Below, in pieces: positions 8,642-18,338 of a stretch of 64,000 bases of DNA. This DNA is from Herminiimonas contaminans (GTDB lineage Bacteria > Pseudomonadota > Gammaproteobacteria > Burkholderiales > Burkholderiaceae_D). Position numbers and translations under genes: made by a program. Location: NCBI RefSeq assembly GCF_015645465.1, contig NZ_JADOEL010000001.1, forward strand, positions 248,001 to 312,000, written 5' to 3'. Position 1 is the stretch's first letter, and every line of letters begins with the position of its first letter. The notes beneath the pieces are model-generated. The model saw nothing but the letters and a program-made list of their open reading frames with translations, had not been told where the DNA came from and searched no databases.

Positions 8642-9097
8642 TCAATCTTCGTCTGTATTTGTTGCACGCATCGCAGCCTGTATCGCCCGATGCGAAAATC
8701 CGCGCTGCATCAAAAAACGCATCTGCTTGGCCCGCTCTTCCTGACTCGTTGCCACCGTGCCGAACTTGCGCTCCCACACTCCGCGTGCACGCGCAAACTC
8801 ATCTGCTTCCAGATTCGCCTTGATGTCAGTCAGCGACTCCGGGGCTATGCCATGACTTTTTAATTCAGACATGATGCGGCTATTGCCGAAGCGAGCTGCA
8901 CGTCTGTGTACCAGCGATTCGGAAAAGCGACTTTGCGAAAGAAACTTCGCTGCTTCCAGCGTATCGAGCAAGGCTTCGACGTCGTCGCCCTCTTGCGCAT
9001 AGCGCGCCAGCTTGCGTCCCAACTCTTGCCGACTGTGTTCGCGTGCCGATAAATAGCGAAGCGCCCGCGCTTTCAGACTCACTTGCAGTTTTGCCAT
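8642..9097 (-). CDS. recX: regulatory protein RecX
   Basis: 151 residues, the normal size for a short RecX. It opens with [20 protein letters not shown], the first three-helix repeat, followed by [19 protein letters not shown] and, near the C-terminus, [17 protein letters not shown]. RecX binds RecA filaments and blocks their extension, dampening recombination and SOS induction. It lies 65 bases after recA on the same strand with AAGGA before its ATG, so it is probably made by read-through from the LexA-controlled recA promoter. Confidence 0.93.
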   Translation of the reverse strand: MAKLQVSLKARALRYLSAREHSRQELGRKLARYAQEGDDVEALLDTLEAAKFLSQSRFSESLVHRRAARFGNSRIMSELKSHGIAPESLTDIKANLEADEFARARGVWERKFGTVATSQEERAKQMRFLMQRGFSHRAIQAAMRATNTDED

Positions 9098-9162
9098 ATG
9101 AGTCCTTCAGCGCGGGCGCTCGTTAATATCAAACTTTGAATCAAGTGCAGCGACGCTGTACC

Positions 9163-10266
9163 TTATTCAACTTCTTTCAGTTCTTTGGCTTCTTTGCTTT
9201 CCTTGGCCGAAGATTTCTTTGCAGCTGGCTCATCCGACTTGATCGGGCTCAATTCAGGCACCCCCAGCGAAGCACGTACCTTGTTTTCGATTTCGCGTGC
9301 CAGTTCCGGACGCTCTTTCAGGTAATTACGTGCATTGTCTTTACCCTGGCCGATGCGTTCGCCGTTGTAGCTATACCAGGCGCCCGACTTTTCAACGATT
9401 TTGGCATCGGCGCCCAAATCGAGGATTTCACCTTCACGCGATGTGCCTTCGCCATACAGAATGTCGAAGTGCGCTTCCTTGAATGGTGGAGCGATTTTAT
9501 TTTTAACGACTTTGATCTTGGTTTCGTTACCTATCACTTCATCGCCAGATTTGATCGAACCGGTACGACGGATGTCCAGACGAACCGATGCGTAAAACTT
9601 CAATGCATTACCGCCGGTGGTGGTTTCAGGATTACCGAACATCACACCGATTTTCATACGAATCTGGTTAATGAAGATCACCAGCGTGTTGGTGCGATTG
9701 ATACTACCGGTCAATTTACGCAATGCCTGCGACATCAGACGTGCTTGCAAACCTGGCAGGGAATCACCCATGTCGCCTTCAATTTCAGCGCGTGGTGTCA
9801 GTGCCGCGACCGAGTCAATAACGATCAGGTCGACGCCGCCCGAGCGTACCAGCGCGTCGCAGATTTCCAGTGCCTGTTCGCCGGTATCTGGTTGCGAAAT
9901 CAGCAGCTCGGACAAATTGATACCCAGCTTCTGTGCGTAAGTCACGTCCAGTGCATGTTCTGCATCGATAAACGCACAAGTGCCACCCAGCTTTTGCATT
10001 TCTGCGATGGTTTGCAGGGTCAGCGTGGTTTTACCCGACGATTCAGGACCGTAGATTTCAACTACACGGCCACGTGGCAAGCCACCGACGCCGAGTGCGA
10101 TATCCAGTCCGAGGGAGCCGGTAGATACAACCTGCACTTCTTCGACGACCGCGCCATCTTCCATGCGCATCACCGAACCTTTACCGAACTGCTTTTCAAT
10201 TTGCGCTAGTGCAGCGGCGAGTGCTTTACTCTTGTCCGAGCTGGCAGCGATTTTTTTGTCGTCCAT
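9163..10266 (-). CDS. recA: recombinase RecA
   Basis: 367 residues, slightly longer than E. coli RecA because of a C-terminal tail rich in Lys and Glu, usual in Burkholderiales. Walker A is GPESSGKTT near residue 74; the Walker B strand [12 protein letters not shown], the L1 region [19 protein letters not shown] and the L2 region [22 protein letters not shown] are all intact. RecA forms filaments on single-stranded DNA, exchanges strands and triggers LexA self-cleavage. It is followed by recX. The upstream region carries a LexA box overlapping its promoter. Confidence 0.98.
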   Translation of the reverse strand: MDDKKIAASSDKSKALAAALAQIEKQFGKGSVMRMEDGAVVEEVQVVSTGSLGLDIALGVGGLPRGRVVEIYGPESSGKTTLTLQTIAEMQKLGGTCAFIDAEHALDVTYAQKLGINLSELLISQPDTGEQALEICDALVRSGGVDLIVIDSVAALTPRAEIEGDMGDSLPGLQARLMSQALRKLTGSINRTNTLVIFINQIRMKIGVMFGNPETTTGGNALKFYASVRLDIRRTGSIKSGDEVIGNETKIKVVKNKIAPPFKEAHFDILYGEGTSREGEILDLGADAKIVEKSGAWYSYNGERIGQGKDNARNYLKERPELAREIENKVRASLGVPELSPIKSDEPAAKKSSAKESKEAKELKEVE

Positions 10267-10332
10267 AAAGATTCTTTCGGCGGTTGGTTGTAACGAAACA
10301 GGGTTTATACAGTGTTTGGAGCCAGAAACCGT

Positions 10333-10361
10333 ACTGTATAAAAAAACAGTGCTTTATGCAA
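10333..10361 (-). promoter_or_regulatory. recA promoter with LexA (SOS) box
   Basis: Read on the minus strand: -35 TTGCAT (10356-10361), a 17-base spacer, then -10 TACAGT (10333-10338). Overlapping it is CTGT-N8-ACAG (10334-10349), flanked by A and T to give an 18-base operator, an exact match to the gammaproteobacterial/betaproteobacterial LexA consensus. Bound LexA would cover the spacer and -10. The recA ATG is 67 bases further on. Confidence 0.88.
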
Positions 10362-10535
10362 GCTGCTCTTGCGATATTTTTGAAAACAGTCAAAAAGATT
10401 GTTTTTTGACATGTATTCATATCTGCAAGCACGGTGCCTGAAAAGTAACCCACATACTAGCAAGAGCGACTATTTCCTTCCAGCCGCAAGCTGATTTCCA
10501 CGTAATATCTGCCTACCTGCTTACACCCTATCTAT

Positions 10536-11216
10536 ATGTGCACCGCCGCTGAATTATCCGAAATCGCTTATAAAAAAGAGAAGTCCGCCAGCCTGCGCCT
10601 GGCGAAACGCCTCGGCATCAGCGAGGAAGCAGCACTGAGCGAAATCTTGAGCAAAGTAGCAGGAAGCAGCCCTTTAAACGAACTGTTGACCCGACGACTG
10701 CAGGAAAAAGCACATATCGCTGCCAAGCTCGCCGCGCATAAACAGGCCAAACTCACAGCACGCGCACAGAAACAGGCGTCCCGGCAACCCGATGCCAGCG
10801 CATGGCTGGCCTGGTTCGATGGTTCCTGCCATCCAAATCCGGGCAAGATGGGCATAGGCGGCCTGCTCAAAAGCCCGCAAGGCACGGAGACCGAGATCAG
10901 TTTCCATGCCGGCATCGGTGATAGCAGCGAGGCGGAATACATCGCCCTCATCAGCGTACTGGAAACAGCCATCCAGGCCGGTGCCGATAAACTCATGATT
11001 TACGGCGACAGCCAGGTTGTCATCAACGATGTACTAAGCCAGAGCGGCGGTGCGACCATCCTCAGCGCACAGCGTTTAAAGGCGCAATGCCTGATCGCCC
11101 GCCTGCCGCAAGTGAGCCTGAACTGGATACCACGTCACCGGAATGCCCAGGCCGACGCCCTGTCACAACAGGCCATCCGTAACAGTGCGGCAGCGGCAAA
11201 CCCGCAACAGGCCTAA
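10536..11216 (+). CDS. RNase H-like protein with N-terminal extension
   Basis: 226 residues. Residues 88-218 form an RNase HI-type domain with the four catalytic carboxylates apparently in place: D95 in WFDGSCHPNPG, E134 in SSEAEYIAL, D158 in IYGDSQ and D207 in RNAQADALS. Residues 1-85 are a charged helical extension (KEKSASLRLAKRLGISEEAAL) unlike ordinary RnhA. Members of this group (COG0328, sometimes labelled reverse-transcriptase-like) probably cut the RNA strand of RNA-DNA hybrids. It is divergent from recA. I leave the symbol blank because the housekeeping rnhA is usually elsewhere. Confidence 0.8.
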   Translation: MCTAAELSEIAYKKEKSASLRLAKRLGISEEAALSEILSKVAGSSPLNELLTRRLQEKAHIAAKLAAHKQAKLTARAQKQASRQPDASAWLAWFDGSCHPNPGKMGIGGLLKSPQGTETEISFHAGIGDSSEAEYIALISVLETAIQAGADKLMIYGDSQVVINDVLSQSGGATILSAQRLKAQCLIARLPQVSLNWIPRHRNAQADALSQQAIRNSAAAANPQQA

Positions 11217-11311
11217 TATGTAAATAACAAGTCGCGCAGCATGACACTTGTCTTGCTGCTGCGAGCGAAACCCAATAGACTACGAGCCAACTTCCCCCTC
11301 CTGCCATTCCC

Positions 11312-12013
11312 ATGCGAATCCTGCTTGCCGAAGACGATAGTGTGCTTGCCGACGGTTTAACGCGTTCCCTGCGTCAGTCCGGTTATGCCACCGATTGCGT
11401 AAAAAATGGAGCAGAGGCGGACTCCGTCCTGTCCACCCAAGATTTCGATTTACTCATACTCGACCTGGGGCTGCCCAAGATGTCCGGCCTTGAGGTCTTG
11501 CAGCGCCTGCGCGCGCGCAATTCGCGCCTGCCAGTACTCATCCTGACCGCCGGCGACTCAATTGAACAGCGCGTCAAAGGCCTCGACCTGGGCGCCGATG
11601 ATTTCATGGCCAAGCCCTTTGCCTTGTCGGAACTGGAAGCACGCGTACGCGCACTGACCCGACGTGGCGCCGGAGGTGGTCCGACCGTCATCAAGCATGG
11701 TCCGCTCTCGTATGACCAGGTCGGTCGTATCGCTTATATCAACGATCAGATGCTGGATCTGTCCGCGCGCGAACTCGGCTTGCTCGAAGTTTTGCTACAA
11801 CGCAGTGGTCGCCTGGTTTCCAAGGAACAGCTGGTCGATCATCTGTGCGAATGGAGCGAGGAAGTCAGCAACAATGCGATCGAAGTCTATGTCCATCGCT
11901 TGCGCAAGAAGATAGAAATTGGCGGTTTGCGCATAGCCACCGTGCGCGGCCTCGGTTATTGCCTCGAAAAATTTACCGAGACAGCTCCTAACACCATCGC
12001 GCCACCCGGCTAA
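11312..12013 (+). CDS. OmpR-family response regulator (TctD/QseB-like)
   Basis: 233 residues. Receiver domain at 1-115 with acidic pocket AEDD, phospho-acceptor Asp in LLILDLGLPKMSG near residue 51, and the conserved Lys in DDFMAKPFALSEL. A winged-helix DNA-binding domain follows at about 130-220 (LDLSARELGLLEVLLQRSG; NNAIEVYVHRLRKKIE). It is 8 bases ahead of its sensor kinase and heads an operon that ends in a sodium/solute symporter, so it likely controls uptake of that solute. No operator could be identified. Confidence 0.92.
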   Translation: MRILLAEDDSVLADGLTRSLRQSGYATDCVKNGAEADSVLSTQDFDLLILDLGLPKMSGLEVLQRLRARNSRLPVLILTAGDSIEQRVKGLDLGADDFMAKPFALSELEARVRALTRRGAGGGPTVIKHGPLSYDQVGRIAYINDQMLDLSARELGLLEVLLQRSGRLVSKEQLVDHLCEWSEEVSNNAIEVYVHRLRKKIEIGGLRIATVRGLGYCLEKFTETAPNTIAPPG

Positions 12014-12021
12014 TCCAGCCT

Positions 12022-13572
12022 ATGCCTGACGCCCAACGACTCGATGCGCAAGCCGATGCCGGTACGCCGCACAAGCCTATGGCGACGCGCACCAATGCGA
12101 CCCAGCCGGAAGAACGCACGCAGCGTTCGCTGTTCGGTGAAATCCTCGACTGGATGCTGGTACCACTACTCTTGTTGTGGCCGCTCAGCATCGCCATCAC
12201 CTACCTGGTCGCAAAGTCCATTGCGAATGAACCCTTTGATCGCGCACTCGAAGACAAAGTTACGGTCGTCGCGCAACAGGTCAAGGAAGTCAACGGCAAG
12301 GTCGTCACGCGCCTGACCGGCGCCGCCACCGACATTCTGCATGCCGACGATGTCGACAATGTGTATTACCAAGTACGCAATGCGGTCGGTGACATAGTCG
12401 AAGGCGATGGAGAAATACCATTGCCGAAAGATCTGGAGCCACCACCGCCGTGGTCGACCCAATTCCGCTACGACTTTATACGCAATACTGAAGTACGTAT
12501 CGCCTACATTTATGTCGATTTGCATAAGACCCAGACCGCACCACAACTCAGCGTAGAGCCAAGAATGGCCCTGGTACAGGTAGCGGAGACGCTGGATAAA
12601 CGCTCGCAACTCGTCAATCAAATCATCAAGGGCGTCATCGTGCCCGAATTCATCATCCTGCCGATCGCGCTGGTACTGGTGTGGTTTGCGCTGACCCGTG
12701 GTTTGCGCCCGCTGGCTGAATTGCAGCAACGCATACGCGAACGCCGTCCCGATGATTTAAGCCCTATCGATTCCGGTTACGTGCCGGAAGAAATCCTGCC
12801 ACTGGTAGGCTCGCTGAATGAAATGCTGGAGCGTCTGTCGCAAAGTATCAAGATACAAAAACGCTTTATCGCAGACGCTGCGCATCAGATGAAAACACCG
12901 CTGGCCGGTATGCGCATGCAATCCGAACTGGCGCTGCGCCAGACCGATCAGGCTGAAATCCATAAATCACTGGAACAACTGGCCAAGAGTTCCAAATCGG
13001 CGACGCGCATGATCAACCAGTTGCTGGCACTGGCACGCGCCGAGAACCAGACGCCCACCACGCGCCCGCTGCTACCGCTGGAATTATCCGAACTGGCGCG
13101 CGACAACGTACAGGAATGGGTACAGACTTCATTCAACAAGAAAATCGATCTCGGCTTCGAGCAACCGGACTACCACATCATGGTCAATGGCGATGCCATC
13201 ATGTTGCGCGAATTGCTGAACAACCTGATCGACAATGCGCTTAACTACACGCCTGCCGGTGGCCATGCCACCGTACGTGTACGCGCTGACGATGAAGCAC
13301 GACTGGCCTTCCTCGAAGTCGAGGATACCGGCCCCGGCATCGCACCGCACGAACATAAACGCATCTTTGAACGCTTCTACCGCATCCTCGGCAGCAACGT
13401 CGAAGGCAGCGGACTGGGACTCGCCATCGTGCGTGAAATTGCACAGCAACATGGCGCAGAAATCGATATCCTTACTAATCCGAACTGCACCAATCCGAAA
13501 GCGCCGGGCTGCCTGATGCGTATCACGCTGCCACTGGAACAACCCGCACCATTCTTTGATGGCAGTATCTGA
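12022..13572 (+). CDS. sensor histidine kinase (TctE-like)
   Basis: 516 residues. A TM segment at about 45-70 and another near 205-230 enclose a periplasmic 2CSK_N-type domain, the sensor type seen in TctE/QseC relatives. A HAMP-like linker follows, then the H-box AAHQMKTPLAGMRMQSEL, N-box LLNNLIDNALNYTP, G1 VEDTGPGIAP, F-box ERFYR and G2 GSGLGLAIV. All kinase motifs are intact. TctE senses tricarboxylates, but the ligand cannot be predicted here. It is translationally close to the response regulator upstream and to the DUF4212 protein downstream. Confidence 0.92.
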   Translation: MPDAQRLDAQADAGTPHKPMATRTNATQPEERTQRSLFGEILDWMLVPLLLLWPLSIAITYLVAKSIANEPFDRALEDKVTVVAQQVKEVNGKVVTRLTGAATDILHADDVDNVYYQVRNAVGDIVEGDGEIPLPKDLEPPPPWSTQFRYDFIRNTEVRIAYIYVDLHKTQTAPQLSVEPRMALVQVAETLDKRSQLVNQIIKGVIVPEFIILPIALVLVWFALTRGLRPLAELQQRIRERRPDDLSPIDSGYVPEEILPLVGSLNEMLERLSQSIKIQKRFIADAAHQMKTPLAGMRMQSELALRQTDQAEIHKSLEQLAKSSKSATRMINQLLALARAENQTPTTRPLLPLELSELARDNVQEWVQTSFNKKIDLGFEQPDYHIMVNGDAIMLRELLNNLIDNALNYTPAGGHATVRVRADDEARLAFLEVEDTGPGIAPHEHKRIFERFYRILGSNVEGSGLGLAIVREIAQQHGAEIDILTNPNCTNPKAPGCLMRITLPLEQPAPFFDGSI

Positions 13573-13573
13573 T

Positions 13574-13858
13574 ATGACCGCAAGCCAGCGAGAACAGACT
13601 TCCGAACGCGCACGACTCTATTGGCGGCGCACGAAAGTCATGACCTTCTGGCTGATGCTGTTGTGGTTCATCGTGACATTTTCTGCGATCTTCTTCGCCC
13701 GTCAATTGTCGGTCTACACCTTCCTCGGCTGGCCTATTTCCTTCTTCATGGCGGCACAGGGCAGCATCCTGATTTTTGTCGCCATCATCGCCTTCTACGG
13801 CTGGCGCATGCACAGACTCGACGACGCCTATAACCACGATAGCGAACATGAAAGATAA
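13574..13858 (+). CDS. DUF4212 small membrane subunit of a sodium/solute symporter
   Basis: 94 residues with two TM helices (about 24-46 and 55-78). It matches the short DUF4212 proteins encoded directly before VC_2705-type symporters. ATG 13574 is one base after the kinase stop; ATG 13559, overlapping the kinase gene, is an alternative. Its end overlaps the symporter start by 11 bases, which suggests coupled translation. DUF4212 proteins are thought to be small partners of the transporter; the role is not established. Confidence 0.85.
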   Translation: MTASQREQTSERARLYWRRTKVMTFWLMLLWFIVTFSAIFFARQLSVYTFLGWPISFFMAAQGSILIFVAIIAFYGWRMHRLDDAYNHDSEHER

Positions 13859-15884
13859 GTCCTTCTTCCAGCGCCTGGTTCGCTACTACCTGCTATACAC
13901 GGTGGGTTTTGTGCTCTTCCTGTTTGGTGTCGCTATCCTTGAACACGAGGGCTTCCCGCGCGTCTGGATAGGCTACGTCTTCATGTTCTCCACCATCGTG
14001 GTGTACGCCACCATCGGTGTCATCAGTCGCACCTCCGACGTGCAGGAGTACTACGTCGCGGGACGTCGCGTGCCGGCATTCTTCAACGGCATGGCGACTG
14101 CGGCAGACTGGATTTCCGCCGCCAGCTTTATCAGCCTGGCCGGAGGCCTGTACTTATGGGGCTTTGACGGACTGGCCTACATCATGGGCTGGACTGGCGG
14201 CTTCGTGCTGGTTGCCTTATTGATCGCGCCTTATCTGCGCAAGTTTGGCCAGTACACCATCCCCGATTACCTGGCAGCGCGCTACACCGGACAGTTCAGC
14301 AACAATGTGGTGCGCGTCATCGCCGTGATCGCCACCATCATCGTTTCGTTTACTTATGTCGTCGCACAGATATACGGCGTCGGCCTGATTACCTCACGCT
14401 TTACAGGCGTCGACTTTTCGGTCGGCATCTTCCTGGGTCTCGCCAGCATCCTGGTGTGTTCCTTCCTCGGCGGCATGCGCGCCGTTACCTGGACCCAGGT
14501 AGCGCAATACATCATCCTCATCATCGCCTACATGATCCCGGTGGTCTGGCTGTCGATGAAGCATACGAATATGCCGGTCCCGCCTATCGCCTACGGCTCC
14601 GCGATTGCGCAATTGACCGAGCGTGAAAAAGTCCTGATTGACGATCCCAAGGAAAAAGAAGTACGGGCGATTTTCCGCCAGCGTGCCTATGACCTCGACG
14701 ACCGCCTGGCGACCCTGCCAGAGTCATGGGAAAACGGCCGTGCCGAAATCCAGCACAATCTGGAAGCACTCAAACTCGGCAATGCCGCGCTACAGGACAT
14801 CAAGCAAACCGCACGCGAACTGGCAGCCTACCCGCGTGATGCCGATGAAGCAGAACGATTATGGAAAGAGGAGCGGGCACTCAATCTCGAATTGGCCAAA
14901 CCTCCGACCAGACACACCGAGCCCTTCCCCGGCGACAGCAAGGAAGCCTCGGATATCAAGCGCAATAATTTCCTCGCACTAGTCTTTTGCCTGATGCTGG
15001 GCACGGCCGCAATGCCGCATGTGCTGGTGCGCTACTACACCACGCCCAGCGTCAAGGAAGCGCGGCATTCGGTGTTCTGGACCTTATTCCTCATCATGGC
15101 GCTGTACATCACCATCCCGGCGCTGGCGGTACTGGTCAAGTACGACATCTACAGTTCACTGGTCGGCACCAGCTTCTCGCAATTACCGGAATGGGTTTCC
15201 TACTGGGCCAGCATAGATAAACTGCATCCGCTGGTCAGCATCAATGACGTCAATCGGGACGGCATCGTACAGCTGGCAGAGATCGTGATGGACGTCGACA
15301 TCGTGGTGCTGGCAACACCGGAAATTGCTGGCCTGCCCTATGTCATCTCCGGGCTAATTGCCGCCGGTGGGCTGGCGGCTGCACTATCGACTGCTGACGG
15401 CTTGCTGCTCACCATTTCGAATGCGCTGTCGCACGACATCTATTACAAAACCGTAGATCCGCAAGCATCGACGCAAAAGCGCGTGACAGTGTCCAAACTG
15501 CTCCTACTCATGGTCGCATTGGTGGCCGCATATATTGCCTCCATGAAACCCGGCGATATCCTGTCGCTGGTCGGTGCCGCGTTCTCCCTCGCAGGGTCAG
15601 CCTTGTTCCCGGCACTGGTACTGGGCGTGTTCTGGAAGCGTGCCAATCAGCCGGGCGCCATCGCCGGTATGCTGGTCGGCTTCTCGGTATGCGCGTACTA
15701 CATGATTCACACCCTGCCCGCTTTCGGTGGCTCGGCAACTGGACAATGGTTCAACATTGCGCCAATTTCCGCAGGAGTTTTTGGTGTTCCTGCCGGATTT
15801 TGTGCCATTATTGTCGTGAGTCTGCTGACGCGCGCCCCCGATCAACGTACAGAAGACTTACTGAAACATCTGCGCTCACCGTAA
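13848..15884 (+). CDS. sodium:solute symporter, VC_2705 type (SSS family)
   Basis: 678 residues, with the start at MKDKSFFQ inside the DUF4212 gene. SSS features include VQEYYVAGRRVPAFFNGMATAADWISAASFI near the second TM and the AAALSTADGLLLTISNALSHDIYYK sodium-site region. A hydrophilic insert of about 130 residues (from LTEREKVLIDD to DSKEASDIKRN) separates helices in the middle, as is usual in this subfamily and unlike ActP or PutP. It presumably imports a small organic acid with Na+; acetate-like substrates are the usual guess. It ends the operon with the TctDE-like regulators, which probably sense its substrate. Confidence 0.9.
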   Translation: MKDKSFFQRLVRYYLLYTVGFVLFLFGVAILEHEGFPRVWIGYVFMFSTIVVYATIGVISRTSDVQEYYVAGRRVPAFFNGMATAADWISAASFISLAGGLYLWGFDGLAYIMGWTGGFVLVALLIAPYLRKFGQYTIPDYLAARYTGQFSNNVVRVIAVIATIIVSFTYVVAQIYGVGLITSRFTGVDFSVGIFLGLASILVCSFLGGMRAVTWTQVAQYIILIIAYMIPVVWLSMKHTNMPVPPIAYGSAIAQLTEREKVLIDDPKEKEVRAIFRQRAYDLDDRLATLPESWENGRAEIQHNLEALKLGNAALQDIKQTARELAAYPRDADEAERLWKEERALNLELAKPPTRHTEPFPGDSKEASDIKRNNFLALVFCLMLGTAAMPHVLVRYYTTPSVKEARHSVFWTLFLIMALYITIPALAVLVKYDIYSSLVGTSFSQLPEWVSYWASIDKLHPLVSINDVNRDGIVQLAEIVMDVDIVVLATPEIAGLPYVISGLIAAGGLAAALSTADGLLLTISNALSHDIYYKTVDPQASTQKRVTVSKLLLLMVALVAAYIASMKPGDILSLVGAAFSLAGSALFPALVLGVFWKRANQPGAIAGMLVGFSVCAYYMIHTLPAFGGSATGQWFNIAPISAGVFGVPAGFCAIIVVSLLTRAPDQRTEDLLKHLRSP

Positions 15885-15961
15885 GCAGCACTCGCTCGAT
15901 CTGGCATGCTTCTTGATATAGCTAGATTTCATCTCCATGAAAACTAAGAGTGAGCGACGCC

Positions 15962-17380
15962 ATGCGAAAATTTTTCGACGAGATGTATATAGATGGCGCA
16001 AGCAACAACGTACGCGACCATTACCGTGAATTCGAAGCCTGGCTGGCGACCCAGTCGCCCAAGACCGTAGCGCGCAAGCGAGCGGAAGCCGACCTGATTT
16101 TCCGCCGGGTCGGCATTACCTTCGCCGTCTACGGCAATGAAGCCGGTACCGAACGTGTGATCCCCTTCGACATCATTCCGCGCATGATCACCGCGCGCGA
16201 ATGGGCGCATATGGAAGCTGGCCTGGAGCAGCGTGTACGCACGCTGAATATGTTCATCCACGACATCTACCACGACCAGAACATCGTCAAGGCCGGCATC
16301 ATTCCGCCCGAGCAAATTTTCCGCAACGCACAGTACCGCCCTGAAATGCAAGGCATCTCGGTCGCATCTGACATCTACGCACACATCGCTGGCGTTGATA
16401 TCGTGCGCGCCGGGCAAGGTGAGTTCTACGTGCTGGAAGACAACCTGCGCGTGCCATCCGGCGTCTCCTACATGCTGGAAGATCGCAAGATGATGATGCG
16501 TCTGTTCCCCGAATTATTCGCCAAGCATCAGGTCGCACCAGTCGCACATTATCCCGACATGTTGCTGGACAATCTGCGCTCGGTTGCACCGATAGGTGTC
16601 ACTGATCCGACCGTCGTCGTGATGACACCGGGCATGTATAACTCCGCTTACTTCGAACACGCCTTCCTCGCGCAGCAAATGGGCGTCGAGCTGGTCGAAG
16701 GACAGGATCTCTTCGTCAACGACAATGCGGTGTATATGCGTACCACGCGCGGCCCAAAACGCGTCGACGTGATCTATCGCCGCATCGATGATGACTACAT
16801 GGACCCGCTCGCGTTCCGCGCTGATTCCACTCTCGGTGTGCCAGGCTTGCTCTCGGTGTATCGCTCCGGCCGTGTCACATTGGCGAATGCGATCGGCACT
16901 GGCGTCGCCGACGACAAATCGATTTATCCATATGTGCCGGACATGGTGCGCTTCTACCTGTCGGAAGAACCAATACTCAACAATGTCCCGACTTACCAAT
17001 GCCGCAAAAAGGATGAACTGTCCTATGTGTTGGCGAATCTGCCAGATCTGGTAGTCAAGGAAGTGCATGGTGCCGGTGGTTACGGCATGCTGGTCGGACC
17101 TGCATCGACCAAGGCAGAAATCGAGAGTTTCCGCCAGCGCATCATCGCGCGCCCCGACGGCTATATCGCACAGCCTACGCTGGCATTGTCGGCCTGCCCG
17201 ACCTTTGTCGAGTCAGGCGTGGCACCACGCCATATTGATTTACGCCCTTTCGTCCTGTCCGGCAAAACCATCTCTATGGTGCCCGGTGGCCTCACACGCG
17301 TCGCGCTGAAAGAAGGCTCACTCGTCGTCAACTCTTCACAAGGTGGTGGTACCAAAGACACCTGGATACTGGAGAACTAA
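15962..17380 (+). CDS. circularly permuted ATP-grasp type 2 protein (DUF404/DUF407)
   Basis: Start taken at ATG 15962 (MRKFFDEMY); GTG 15950 in the same frame would add four residues. About 472 residues with the hallmarks of the COG2308 family: LNMFIHDIYHDQNIV, EFYVLEDNLRVPSGVSYMLEDRK, DVIYRRIDDDYMDPLAF, VVKEVHGAGGYGMLVGP and HIDLRPFVLSGK, i.e. an ATP-grasp fold with swapped elements. Relatives are predicted amide- or peptide-bond-forming ligases acting with the alpha-E and transglutaminase partners encoded next. First gene of a four-gene cluster ending in anbu. The real substrate is unknown for the whole family. Confidence 0.9.
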   Translation: MRKFFDEMYIDGASNNVRDHYREFEAWLATQSPKTVARKRAEADLIFRRVGITFAVYGNEAGTERVIPFDIIPRMITAREWAHMEAGLEQRVRTLNMFIHDIYHDQNIVKAGIIPPEQIFRNAQYRPEMQGISVASDIYAHIAGVDIVRAGQGEFYVLEDNLRVPSGVSYMLEDRKMMMRLFPELFAKHQVAPVAHYPDMLLDNLRSVAPIGVTDPTVVVMTPGMYNSAYFEHAFLAQQMGVELVEGQDLFVNDNAVYMRTTRGPKRVDVIYRRIDDDYMDPLAFRADSTLGVPGLLSVYRSGRVTLANAIGTGVADDKSIYPYVPDMVRFYLSEEPILNNVPTYQCRKKDELSYVLANLPDLVVKEVHGAGGYGMLVGPASTKAEIESFRQRIIARPDGYIAQPTLALSACPTFVESGVAPRHIDLRPFVLSGKTISMVPGGLTRVALKEGSLVVNSSQGGGTKDTWILEN

Positions 17381-17381
17381 T

Positions 17382-18338
17382 ATGCTCAGCCGCACCGCCG
17401 ATCACCTGTTCTGGATGGCGCGCTACACCGAACGTGCCGAGAACACTGCACGCATGCTGGACGTGAATGTCCAGACTGCGCTGTTACCACAATCCGCCCG
17501 CAGCGCCGAACAAGGCTGGCGCGCCACGCTAGGTATTTCGGAATTGCAGGAAGCCTTCGACCTGAAATACGACAAGCTGACACCGCGTGATGTCCTGCAT
17601 TTCATGGCACTCGACACTTCACACTCGTCATCGATTACCTCCTGCCTGCGTTCCGCCCGCGAAAATGCACGTGCAGTGCGTGGCACCCTCACCACCGAAG
17701 TCTGGGAAACACACAATACGACCTGGCTCGAAATGCAAAACCAGATCGATGAAAGCGATTTTGCAAACGATCCCAGCCCATTCTTTGAATGGGTCAAGCA
17801 CCGTTCACACCTGTCACGTGGCGTCACGCTAGGCACCATGCTGCAGGATGAGGCATTGTTCTTCATCCGGCTCGGCACCTTTCTCGAACGCGCTGATAAC
17901 ACCGCGCGCATACTCGACGTCAAATTCCACGGTGCCAGTGCGCAAGCGGGCGAGAAGTCGAGCCACGAAAACCAGCTCGACTTTTACTACTGGGCCGCTA
18001 TCCTGCGTTCGGTCTCGGCCTTTGAAATCTATCGCAAGGTTTATCGTGATGCGATTACCCCGGCACGCGTCGCCGATCTGCTCATGCTGAAAGCCGATAT
18101 GCCGCGCTCACTGCTGGCCTCGCTCACCGAAGTGGTCAACAACCTGAGCATGGTCACAGGCGATCCGCATAACGACACCTTGCGCTTCGCAGGCAAGCTG
18201 CATGCAGAATTGAAATTCGCTACCATCAATGATGTCTTGCACGAAGGTTTGCACGACTACCTGACCGAATTCCTTGAAGACATTTACGAGCTGGGCAATC
18301 GCATCAGCCGTGAATTCCTCGTTCCATTGGCGGCATAA
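17382..18338 (+). CDS. alpha-E domain protein (DUF403)
   Basis: 318 residues, starting at MLSRTADHLFWMARYTERAENTAR, the characteristic alpha-E N-terminus; the open frame extends 13 codons into the ATP-grasp gene but the ATG lies one base after that gene's stop. Almost entirely helical, with two copies of an ERADNTAR-type motif (near residues 16 and 178) and a C-terminal DYLTEFLEDIYELGNRISREF. The family is always found with circularly permuted ATP-grasp and transglutaminase genes; it is presumed to be a partner in the same peptide-modifying reaction. No catalytic residues are known. Confidence 0.9.
   Translation: MLSRTADHLFWMARYTERAENTARMLDVNVQTALLPQSARSAEQGWRATLGISELQEAFDLKYDKLTPRDVLHFMALDTSHSSSITSCLRSARENARAVRGTLTTEVWETHNTTWLEMQNQIDESDFANDPSPFFEWVKHRSHLSRGVTLGTMLQDEALFFIRLGTFLERADNTARILDVKFHGASAQAGEKSSHENQLDFYYWAAILRSVSAFEIYRKVYRDAITPARVADLLMLKADMPRSLLASLTEVVNNLSMVTGDPHNDTLRFAGKLHAELKFATINDVLHEGLHDYLTEFLEDIYELGNRISREFLVPLAA

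Noticed and set aside
9136-10209. 357-codon open frame antisense to recA
   Set aside because: Shadow of recA; composition rich in Phe, Cys and Gln with no family motif.
15916-15935. sigma-54-like TGGCAT-N5-TTGA before the ATP-grasp gene
   Set aside because: The invariant GC of the -12 element is GA here; likely chance.
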